This document shows, piece by piece, positions 43,501 through 49,884 of a DNA stretch of 49,884 nt. The translations under genes were made by a program, and so were the position numbers. How positions within the stretch are numbered: position 1 is the stretch's first letter; the number at the start of each line of letters is the position of its first letter. This DNA comes from Priapulus caudatus. Taxonomy: Eukaryota; Priapulida; Priapulimorpha; Priapulimorphida; Priapulidae. The notes beneath the pieces are model-generated. The model did no database searches. It had not been told where the DNA came from and saw only the letters and a list, made by a program, of their open reading frames with translations. The DNA lies in NCBI RefSeq assembly GCF_000485595.1, contig NW_014577770.1:188757-238640 (forward strand), given 5' to 3'.

Positions 43501-45498
43501 AAATACAGCGCGAGGTCAAAGTACACACTACGTAAAAATACACGTGAGGAAAAAATACAGCATGAGGTCAAAGTACAAACTACGTCAAAATACACGTGAG
43601 GGCAAAATTAGCATGATGGCAAAACACACACTACAAGAGTCAACATACACGTGCGAGGTCAAAATACATGTGAGGTCAAAATACGCATGAGGGTAAAATA
43701 GGCAGGTAAAAACATGTGCAGTCATAATTTATATTTAAGGAGGTTGAATTCCTTTTCTCGGAGAAATTGAATTCTTTCGAAATTTCCCTTGTCATAAATT
43801 TCTTCAAACAACCACTTCTTTTGAAAAATGTATTCTTTCCTCAAACTCCTACTGCAAACGAAACAAGTTTAGAAAAACGTGCAGGTGAGAAGTAAATTTT
43901 GTAGTCCGTCAAATAATTTAGAAATTGTAGGACACTGCTAAAAGATGCCATCTTGCTAAATAGTTGGAATTCTAGCAGTACATACCAGTATCTTGCGTGC
44001 AGTTTGGAGTTCTTTTTGCCGAATTTCAAACTGGGCAAACAAGAGCCACATTTTGGCGAATGTGAACCGCTTATGTGGAATAAGATCCAAACATGCTTTG
44101 TATACCTACAGAGAGAGAGGTAAGAACAACTGCAATTAGTCATTTGGTACAGCTATATAGAAGTAACCACAATGTCAATCATCAATGACTTAAAACAGCT
44201 ATATATAGGTAACAATCACAATAATCAATCATTTGATACAGCTATATTATATAGAAGTAACAATTAACTACATCAATAAACATTGAGTTGGTACAACTAT
44301 AGAGACCTGGCACCAAACCCCAATAATCAATAAATTGGTACAACTGTATGAAGGTAACAACAACACCAACCACCTCTCACAAAATTGCACGTAGTCAAAG
44401 AAAAACAACCATTGATGATGTGTACGCTTTTTAAACCATTATGATACCACATGCGGCTAGTTTACATTTCACTTATACCAGTGGCGTAGCCAGGAATTTT
44501 CAATAGGGGGGGGGGGGGCAAAACCAGCGAACTGCGCAAAATAGTGGATGACTTAATATTTTAATGGTTCCTCCGCCTCCCTCTCCACACCCTACGCTCC
44601 CCTACCTCTCAGCTCTGCAATCTTTGTTTTGGGCACCATGCGAAAAGGCGACATTTTTATTCGTTGTTCTCTGCTCCCAAGATCTGTAATTGTTCGGTGG
44701 CAGATCTAGGATTCGAAGGCAGGGGGGTGAAAAACAGGCGGGGTAATGGGGGCCCTCCCCTAGAAAATTTTGAAAATGTAGATCGTAGGAAATGGTATTT
44801 GAGGCACTTTTGAGTACATGTACAGCCTTCATTATGACTACGACAATTCTCTTTTTAGTAGAACAATTCATATTTATTTTATTTTTTTTAACTTTCGGAT
44901 CAATGGGGGGGGGGCATGGCCCCCTTTGGCCCCCCCCCTAACTACGCCACTGACTTATACCTGATATAAATGTTTTAAGACTCTTGTTATATACATGCAC
45001 ACAGACATAATAAATGTGCTTGCATGTGGCTGTTGGGAATGAGTTAGTAACATGCTGAGCATTCCCAAAAAATCAAACTTTTGTTGCGAGTTTTAGCCAT
45101 AAAAGGTGAGTAACACCAAAGCAAATGAGTTTAAGTCACTCGAGTCAAGCATTATATGCATAATTATGTAATCACGTTGTAATTTCCTTAAAAACAGTCC
45201 AAAATGTAATAATATGCTGTAATAGAACTATTGCAGATAAAAAAAAGAAAAATGTTAACAGCTTCCTAGATTCTATTTTTTATCTGATTTCTGGACAAAA
45301 ACGGACGAAAATACATTTGTTTATAAAATTCGTGTGCCATGTGCACAGAATTTAATGTAAGTAGGCCTACATGCAACAGAAAATAATAATAAGCCGGACA
45401 TATACCTGTCGTGTTTTTTCTCCGTCGTCTGCCACTAATTCCTCGAATAGTGCATAGTTAATCCACAAATAAATATATCTCCGCCAATGTCTTTTTTC
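28509..45498 (-). CDS. CRNKL1: Crooked neck-like protein 1 (spliceosomal HAT-repeat factor), C-terminal half
   Basis: CRNKL1 (yeast Clf1/Syf3) is a scaffold of HAT repeats in the Prp19-associated part of the activated spliceosome. Seven exons, all phase 0 with clean AG/GT borders: 45498-45406, 44105-43986, 43436-43290, 32549-32355, 31655-31503, 31105-31013 and 28925-28509 (stop TGA). Near-identical motifs to human include [122 protein letters not shown] and [12 protein letters not shown]. The N-terminal half (about 300 residues) lies to the right, outside the window. The intron 32550-43289 contains another gene on the opposite strand. The C-terminal tail is an expanded acidic repeat, unlike the short tail in human. 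Confidence 0.97.
28515..28765 (-). repeat. CRNKL1: Coding minisatellite in the CRNKL1 tail (EETVKEGGG-type units)
   Basis: Irregular 21-33-bp units encode [34 protein letters not shown] and similar, about nine units. The result is a long acidic tail replacing the short DEDVDESES-like end in vertebrates. Confidence 0.9.
28930..30330. repeat. Very degenerate ~31-bp minisatellite (1.4 kb) in the last CRNKL1 intron
   Basis: The unit is about GCAGGAGACAGTAGGGTGAA then TGCTAGGAGGT, about 45 copies, starting directly at the acceptor of the last exon. The first six units are clean; from about 29110 most units differ by single-base insertions or deletions, which looks like uncorrected long-read noise rather than normal divergence. 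Confidence 0.95.
31255..31400. repeat. Degenerate AGGTCA-rich repeat
   Basis: Irregular recurrence of CAGGTCA and AGGTCAGCA words, about 8 times, between CRNKL1 exons. Confidence 0.7.
33180..33335. repeat. CA/CACG low-complexity tract
   Basis: Interrupted CACACA and CACGCA runs inside the large CRNKL1 intron. Confidence 0.8.
33670..33905. repeat. 21-bp tandem array, about 11 units
   Basis: The unit is GCGTGTTGAGACCGCAGCTC plus CTG, with single-base variants. It yields a periodic ORF on the minus strand (STRQELRSQ-like) that is an artefact. Confidence 0.95.
33976..34160. repeat. 13-bp tandem array, about 14 units
   Basis: The units are AAAGACTGGGTGC and shortened forms (AAAGACTGAGC). It ends 77 bp before the candidate first exon of the epimerase-like gene. 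Confidence 0.9.
34237..34362 (+). CDS. Candidate first exon of the epimerase-like gene: start codon and signal peptide
   Basis: ATG at 34237 opens [20 protein letters not shown] then [10 protein letters not shown], a textbook cleavable signal peptide (basic n-region, hydrophobic core, small residues at the cut). It runs open to a donor (CAG then GTTCGT) at 34362 in phase 0. The first confirmed downstream exon (36658) needs phase 1, so either an intermediate exon is missing or a weaker donor inside the exon (after LLLAG, GTTCAT) is used. Codon use is GC-rich like the rest of the gene. Confidence 0.45.
34381..34692. repeat. 39-40-bp tandem array, about 8 units
   Basis: The unit is AGTGTCATAATATAGAATTT then CATGTTAGTCTAGTCATTT. 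Units alternate between GATATT and CATGTT variants. Located directly after the candidate signal-peptide exon. Confidence 0.95.
34765..35005. repeat. TTC/TCC polypyrimidine tract
   Basis: Strong strand bias for pyrimidines over about 240 bp. The Ser/Leu/Phe ORFs here are artefacts. Confidence 0.85.
35277..36431 (+). repeat. Dispersed repeat, copy B
   Basis: Begins with ACAAGTGCCACGGAGCGATA like copy A at 26905, and ends with the 35877-36431 block homologous to 27257-27825, including the GACGGACGGACGG run. The segment 35310-35870 is not shared with copy A. It holds a 73-codon frame ([14 protein letters not shown]..., ends 35503) that I do not recognise and do not call as a gene. Confidence 0.65.
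36658..42276 (+). CDS. Secreted UDP-glucuronate-4-epimerase-like SDR pseudoenzyme fused to two PAN-like/EGF-like modules
   Basis: Eight exons chain in phase to a stop: 36658-36818, 37070-37206, 37802-38114, 38411-38676, 39456-39704, 40099-40527, 41478-41785 and 42044-42276. The first half is an extended SDR fold close to UDP-glucuronate 4-epimerases: [45 protein letters not shown] and [20 protein letters not shown]. The third TGxxGxxG position is S. The catalytic Ser stretch is [11 protein letters not shown]. Where YxxxK should be is STRHE, so Ser, Tyr and Lys all appear lost. After a basic linker come two repeats ending [12 protein letters not shown] and [12 protein letters not shown], each followed by a Cys-rich segment. 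The first of these is a full EGF-like motif split by an intron (40527/41478); the last stops after four cysteines. The gene lies on the opposite strand inside a CRNKL1 intron. Function unknown: binding rather than catalysis is likely. Confidence 0.88.
37572..37752. repeat. CA/CACG microsatellite
   Basis: Alternating CACACA and CACGCACG blocks in an intron of the epimerase-like gene. Confidence 0.9.
38214..38273. mobile_element. Micro-palindrome element copy 4
   Basis: The core 38221-38266 (46 bp) has arms CAAGAGCTGATAATACCT and AGGTATTATTAGCTCTTG (one mismatch) around a 10-base AT loop. The flanks ATCATAT and ATCTTAT differ by one base. It is in the epimerase-like gene intron 38115-38410. 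Confidence 0.8.
38779..38830. mobile_element. Micro-palindrome element copy 5, with perfect 7-bp target duplication
   Basis: The core 38786-38823 (38 bp) has arms AAAGAGTAGATAATAAC and GTTATTATCTACTCTTG around loop AAGA; only the outermost base pair is broken. The flanks are ATTGTAC on both sides (38779-38785 and 38824-38830). It is in the next intron of the same gene. Confidence 0.85.
38825..39135. repeat. Degenerate TGTAC-rich repeat with a 58-bp direct duplication
   Basis: TATTGTACACAA and ACCATACAT words recur. A segment TTACCATACATATTTATTGT... (about 38927) recurs 58 bp later. Intronic. Confidence 0.75.
40558..40665. repeat. Simple repeats (CACG, AT, GA)
   Basis: Adjacent CACGCACG, ATATAT and AGAGAG tracts right after the donor at 40527. 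Confidence 0.85.
40830..41295. repeat. Dispersed repeat with an internal ~150-bp duplication
   Basis: Two copies of a block (about 40890-41040 and 41048-41200) share TTTCCATGGCAATGCCTTGA, CACACAAAATATGTCACGCA and GCCACAAACTTTTTGCAACG. A GACCGACCGCCC-like run follows. In style (TTTGACCT/GACGGAC words) it resembles copies A and B, but no direct alignment could be made by eye. Intron of the epimerase-like gene. Confidence 0.7.
42277..42475. repeat. Degenerate GAAGGTCAC repeat in the presumed 3' UTR
   Basis: TGAAGGTCAC-type and TGACCTTA-type words recur about six times at 28-34-base spacing directly after the stop codon of the epimerase-like gene. Confidence 0.7.
42963..43310. repeat. 110-bp tandem array whose last unit contains a CRNKL1 splice donor
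   Basis: GATCCACG recurs at 42963, 43073, 43183 and 43293 (exact 110-bp period); the units are almost identical. The fourth copy falls on the CRNKL1 exon 43436-43290: its first bases are the end of the exon (coding TTWIK) and the preceding bases are intron. Copies 1-3 read ATCACGGTTCGT where the real donor reads ATCAAGGTTCGT. Confidence 0.95.
43478..43712. repeat. Degenerate ~21-bp AAAATACACGTGAGG repeat
   Basis: The words GAGGTCAAAATACACGTGAG and TACACACTACGT recur about ten times just upstream (in transcription) of the CRNKL1 exon 43436-43290. Confidence 0.8.
44479..44952. mobile_element. hAT-like MITE, 474 bp, with perfect 8-bp target duplication
   Basis: The ends are CAGTGGCGTAGCC and (reversed) CAGTGGCGTAGTT. 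The flanks are ACTTATAC on both sides (44471-44478 and 44953-44960). The interior has poly-G and poly-C runs and no ORF. An 8-bp duplication with CAGTGGCG ends is the hAT superfamily pattern. It lies in a CRNKL1 intron. Confidence 0.9.
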
Positions 45499-45863
45499 CT
45501 GCAATGACAAGAAACTGATTAAGAAAGCGGAACCCTGAACAAGAACATTATACTGTGCTCCCCACTTTATCAGTCCTCGGATAAACGGGTGCATCGCTTA
45601 TTAACGCACACGTGTTCGAAAAACAATCCTAACGCGTGCTGCTTCGCCCACCACCGCTTACTGTATACGCTGTATATTTCGCGAATTTCGCGAACGCGTC
45701 CCCGACCGCGAAAATAACAGCACACGAATAATATCGAATAATTCATAATTCACCAACCGCGAAATTAACCACTCGCGGAATTGTTCGTCAAGTCTGAATT
45801 CGCGAAAATATCTGTACGCGAAAAATATGGCATATGCAGTGTAATCCGTAGTACATTCTGTCC

Positions 45864-45990
45864 TAGATACAATAATGTAACCCAAACCCAAGAGGATAGG
45901 GGGGTATAGGATACACCTATATCCGATATAGGGTATAGGGGGGATAGGATACACCTATCCTCTTGGGTTTGGGTTACATTATTGTATCTA
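45864..45990. mobile_element. Foldback element, 37-bp perfect arms, 9-bp target duplication
   Basis: The arms 45864-45900 and 45954-45990 are exact reverse complements, beginning TAGATACAATAATGTAACCC. The flanks are ATTCTGTCC on both sides (45855-45863 and 45991-45999). The 53-bp centre repeats GGATACACCTAT-like words. A 9-bp duplication fits a Mutator-like (MULE) foldback element. Confidence 0.9.
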
Positions 45991-45999
45991 ATTCTGTCC

Positions 46000-47290
46000 C
46001 AACAAAGCAGAAACCACTTTTCTATACATTATTACCGCTATATAACTAAGCGGACCCTGCTGGGATTGCTAAGCCCACGTCTGATTTCTGTTTACGACGT
46101 CTGCTTTTCATAGCATCATTTCATCACAGCATATTGTGCCCCCGCCCCCGCCCCCTTGCCAGCCTTCACTAGCATGCGTGCACCCCTACCCCATGAACAT
46201 GATCTTTATACTTGAATCCACCAGCCAAAATAAACACACGTGAGTGATGAACGAAAGTTCAACCAATGAGAGTCTCTGTTGACTGCTGAACGAGGATGCC
46301 AGCCACTGCCAGCACAGTTTCGGGGCGCGTGTAGACTGTCCCGCGTTCGTTTTTCTGCAACGACGCAACCGTAGAGCAACCTGCTCTGTAGCCCGTCTTA
46401 CATCGCGTAGGGATCATTCGTGTATGTAGGAAGTGAACTCAACAAACGAAATATGCCATCAAGTAGTCGATCGTAAGTACGAGTAGCAATACCCAGTAAG
46501 ATCAGCACATGAATATCATGTGACTGCGAAAGTTGTTTGTACACAATGTCAAAATGGTATGACAACTTTAGTAGTTTATGCACGGCGTTAGTAAGGAGTC
46601 AGGTTATCGCAAAAAATATTTACAAGATTCGATCCATACGTTAGACCAAAATATTAGCTTGGTGGCCACAATTCACGCTTGTAATGTATACTTCTTCTTC
46701 TTCTACTTCTACTTCTATACTGGACAGTCCGTAAAGAATAATAGCCATACTATACAAGCTACAAGCGACGTGGTTCCAAAGAAACCCAACAGATTAACTA
46801 GGGAGCCTATAATATATAGGTACCGATTATTACTTGAGGTAAAAAAAACTTTTAGTTGATTCGCGACTAATATTTATTGTAGTAATAATATTAATAGCAC
46901 AAAGCGCAGTGCGCAGTGGTGTGTGGTTGTGCAGGGTAGTGTGACTATCCCGCGATTCATCAAGAAGACCGACATTTACGTCAGTCAGTTTGTGCCACAT
47001 AGCAATAGAGCATTCTGTAGCTGAGTACGCTCGTGCTTTCTTCACTCACAGGTCGCAGACTCCGGGGCTCCGACGCATGATACAACGAGAATACCAAAGA
47101 GACGACCCTCGACCGAAACCTCGCATCGCCAGAGGGCGCCACACCTCGCCTCAATCCCCGCGCGCGTGACCACTGCCTCGCCGCTGCCCGCCGCGGATGC
47201 GTTGACACACGATTGCATCCTTCGCTTTTGTTTTCCATCGGAAATCGGCTTGCACGCGTCGTAACGACCATGCCTCTCGCAAGCGCAGCC
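46000..47290. other. No gene recognised; GC-rich stretch at the right end
   Basis: The left part is AT-rich without coding signal. 47040-47280 is GC- and CpG-rich and lies just upstream of the ORF at 47512, so it could be a promoter region (inference only). Confidence 0.35.
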
Positions 47291-47291
47291 T

Positions 47292-47502
47292 CTCAGAGTG
47301 ATCTTCTCTCAGAGTGATCTTCTCTCACAGCGATCTTCTCTCAGAGCGATCTTCTCTCAGAGCGATCTTCTCTCAGAGCGATCTTCTCTCACAGCGATCT
47401 TCTCTCAGAGTGATCTTCTTTCAGAGTGATCTTCTCTCAGAGCGATCTTCTCTCAGAGCGATCTTCTCTCACAGCGATCTTCTCTCAGAGCGATCTCACG
47501 CC
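47292..47502. repeat. 16-bp tandem array, about 13 units
   Basis: The unit is CAGAGCGATCTTCTCT with variants CAGAGTG and CACAGCG. It ends a few bases before the ATG at 47512. Read as protein it gives SERSSLRAI-type repeats, probably not translated. Confidence 0.95.
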
Positions 47503-47511
47503 ACTCATCAT

Positions 47512-47995
47512 GGATGTGAGCCTAGCCACGGAGTACAACGCCGATGCCGCTGTTGCCGCCGGCGATGGCATCGAGCGTCTGTGCGCGCGTCTCGCGGCGA
47601 TGCCGTTCGGCGGCGCGGACATGTTGGACGCGTTGCGCAGCGTGCAGCGAGCGCTCGCGGCGACCTCAAGGCTACCACCGCGGCGCGCCGCCGCCTGGCG
47701 CGCGTTCCACGAGCGCGCGCTCGCCGCCGACCCGGCCGACGTGTGGAGCGGCAACTCGACGCGGCACGCGACCTACATTCAGCAGATCGGCTGGCTCATC
47801 GACGACGTCGAGCACAAGGTGCGCTGCACCACCAACTTCAAGCTGCAGTGTCTCGCGGCGCGTGCGGCTGCCCTCAGCCGGTTGCCGGGCGTTGTCGACG
47901 ACGACGACGACGATGCGGGCTGGCCGCGGCCACTACGCGCGTGCGTGCGCGAGCACGACTACAGCGACACGCTGGAGGGACCGTCACGCTGCTGA
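47512..47995 (+). CDS. GC-rich orphan ORF, unknown function (single exon or first exon)
   Basis: ATG at 47512 in a fair context (ATCATGG) opens 161 codons: MDVSLATEYNADAAVAAGDG, then Ala/Arg-rich helices (RLPPRRAAAWRAFHERALA), then better-looking sequence NSTRHATYIQQIGWLIDDVE and TTNFKLQCLAARA, an Asp run (GVVDDDDDDAGW), and the end HDYSDTLEGPSRC. Codons are strongly G/C-ending as in the epimerase-like gene. I recognise no family. The last 25 codons are the first unit of an 89-bp tandem repeat that contains the stop codon. It could be a lineage-specific gene or an exon of something larger. Confidence 0.5.
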
Positions 47996-48265
47996 GTGGG
48001 GGCGCCCCCTGGCCGCGGCCACTGCGCGCGTGCGTGCGCGAGCACGACTACAGCGACACGCTGGAGGGACCGTCACGCTGCTGAGTGGGGGTGCCCCCTG
48101 GCCACGGCCACTGCGCGCGTGCGTGCGCGAGCACGACTACAGCGACACGCTGGAGGGACCGTCACGCTGTTGAGTGGGGGCGCCCCCTGGCCACGGCCAT
48201 TGCGCACGTGCGTGCACAAGCGCGACTACAACGACACATCCGAGGGACAGTCGGTTCGGTGGTGC
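47921..48265. repeat. 89-bp tandem array, 4 units
   Basis: TGGCCGCGGC recurs at 47921 and 48010 (89 bp apart) and then at about 48099 and 48188. Units 1-3 are almost identical, including the TGCTGA stop; unit 4 has diverged. 89 is not a multiple of 3, so the frame shifts in each unit, but every unit carries the stop of frame 1. Confidence 0.95.
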
Positions 48266-49432
48266 CCCCTGGCTGCCACTACTGTGGGTGTATGTACGTG
48301 AGTGGTGGTGCCCCCTAAGAGTGGGCATGCCTGCTACAGCGAGTGGCTCAAAGCCGTGCAGAGCAAAGCGGCTGCACTCAATACTGGGTACTGGTGACAA
48401 TGACACACCTTACAGGTCTGTCTCGAAGTGCCAAGGAAGGCATCGATGGGAGAGTGTCGAGGACAGCGGTGCACGGCAATGATGTGGAGCACCGTCCAAG
48501 ACTCCTGAATACTACTGTGAAGTTCATCCATACAGGGTGGAAAGTTATCGCAGATTGCAGACAGCGCCATCTATAGAGCTGTTAAGGATAGCAGCGCCAC
48601 CCTTGTTTCACTTGATTATCTCCCGTGTCTCACTCAGTGATATTGGGCAATTGAGCTCGCCAATTAAGAATGGCCCAACTGTTTTTGCATGCATAATTTA
48701 CTGCTCCCCGAGTTGCTAGAATTGTGTTGTTATATATTGTGTTTGTTTTTATCTCTGCATGCAATTAACGACCAGCATTTGTTCATATACAGTGCATAAT
48801 AATGAAATGCTTGCAACTTTTTCCATTCAATTGCAATTCAAGCAAACAGATGTAAGCGGTAAATGCTATTAGCTTATCCTATTGATGTATATAAATGGTT
48901 ACAATAGAAACAAGGGGATCAGATATGATTATAGCTCAAAATTAGCATTACAACTGCTTTAAAATGTCACTTGGATTCTTCCAGTTTCCTATATAAAAAT
49001 TGTGAGCCATAGTAGCAGTTTGCAACCATAACGTTATTACAGATAGGCAAATCTTAAACAAATTATGTTTAAAGGTCGACACCATTCAGAGTCAACCTCA
49101 TGTCCACATGATAGATCTGGTAGGAATTGGAAACAATTTACTGATATATCACACCAAAATTTCGACTTCACAAACATTATTTCTTCTACAATGTACTGTG
49201 ATGTAGCACAGTCATGTCTTACGATCACGGAATGTTTGATGTACCCTAGTAAATACGTGCTGCCATTAAATTCAGGTTCAAAGCCATAACTAGGAGCTGT
49301 GATTCAACTGCTCGAATATTAAATTTTAGACTTGAGTTCACACATAAACCAACCTGTAGAAAATGACGTATGCATGCCATATACCGAAACATTGAAAGGC
49401 ATTCTACCTTATCTACAGCAAGCTGTTGAATA
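48266..49432. other. No gene recognised
   Basis: Moderately AT-rich DNA with only short unsupported ORFs. Confidence 0.4.
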
Positions 49433-49440
49433 GCTGATTA

Positions 49441-49701
49441 CACTGGCGTCCACAGGTCTTAAGAAAGTAGAAGCACAGAAGGATAAAATCCTCAGTGATA
49501 ATAAAAAGCAGGCGTGGCCCGGTGCTGCATGCTAGGGGGGTCTGGGGGCATGCCCCCCTGAAAATTTTTTGAATGGTAGACGTCTGGAGATGCAATCTGG
49601 TGAGTCTTGCGAGAGAGATTTAGGAACAAAATGTAGAGTCTTTAACCCAAAATTTACTGGAAGCACTGTGCTTCCAGTGCTTCTATCTGCGGGCGCCACT
49701 G
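49441..49701. mobile_element. hAT-like MITE, 261 bp, with perfect 8-bp target duplication
   Basis: The ends are CACTGGCGTCCACAG and (reversed) CAGTGGCGCCCGCAG. The flanks are GCTGATTA on both sides (49433-49440 and 49702-49709). The interior has GGGGGCATGCCCCC and a subterminal hairpin (ACTGGAAGCAC / GTGCTTCCAGT, 49659-49681). It resembles the 44.5 kb element in its ends and G/C runs. Confidence 0.85.
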
Positions 49702-49884
49702 GCTGATTATGTATGCTATAGACATAAACAGCAGCACAGCTTCTTATAGCAGTTTGCACTGCCACGCACACATTACGCCACGCACACATGGATACCACAG
49801 GCCAATCGTTTTCATCCCCTCGCTTGCCAAACTGTTGTAGGTTTGAGTCGCCGGTGATTCGTGTGTTTAGTCCAACAGTAGCTG

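Noticed and set aside
47314-48084. 256-codon ORF spanning the 16-bp array and into the 89-bp array
   Set aside because: It reads the array and then the orphan gene in the wrong frame; the frame starting at 47512 is better supported.

Overview
This is nuclear DNA of an invertebrate animal. Genes are split into small exons with GT-AG introns, exon positions resemble those of vertebrate orthologues, and the space between is filled with microsatellites, minisatellites and small DNA transposons. Nothing here fixes the phylum. A 10-base N gap (21716-21725) marks a draft assembly. No rRNA, complete tRNA, CRISPR or bacterial-type feature was seen.

Layout. (1) 1 to about 9.6 kb, minus strand: the C-terminal part of an AP-4 adaptor mu subunit gene (AP4M1), with an 8 kb intron full of simple repeats. 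(2) 13.3-19.7 kb, minus: nearly all of a pinin gene (PNN; splicing and exon-junction factor), missing only its first exon or exons. (3) 21.3-23.3 kb: a 2 kb inverted-repeat element containing the assembly gap. (4) 23.9-25.5 kb, plus: the 3' half of a CCDC9-like gene, with an antisense LINE remnant in an intron. (5) 25.5-28 kb: DNA-transposon and dispersed-repeat territory. (6) 28.5-45.5 kb, minus: the C-terminal half of crooked neck (CRNKL1; spliceosomal HAT-repeat protein). Its 10.7 kb intron hosts, on the opposite strand, a complete-looking gene (about 34.2-42.3 kb) for a secreted protein: a UDP-glucuronate-4-epimerase-like SDR domain that has lost its catalytic residues, joined to two copies of a Cys-containing PAN-like plus EGF-like module. 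(7) 47.5-48.0 kb, plus: a GC-rich orphan ORF whose end is repeated in tandem.

Three neighbouring gene products (PNN, CRNKL1, and CCDC9 by family) belong to pre-mRNA splicing or exon-junction biology. This may be coincidence.

The most novel signal is a family of five tiny palindromes (34-48 bp; 5' ends close to CAAGAG, 3' ends close to CTCTTG), each flanked by a 7-bp direct repeat of form ATNNTAN. One copy is caught as an insertion because an 'empty' copy of the same locus lies 0.4 kb away. This looks like an extremely small, non-coding mobile element. Two classical hAT-like MITEs with perfect 8-bp target duplications and a foldback element with a 9-bp target duplication are also present.
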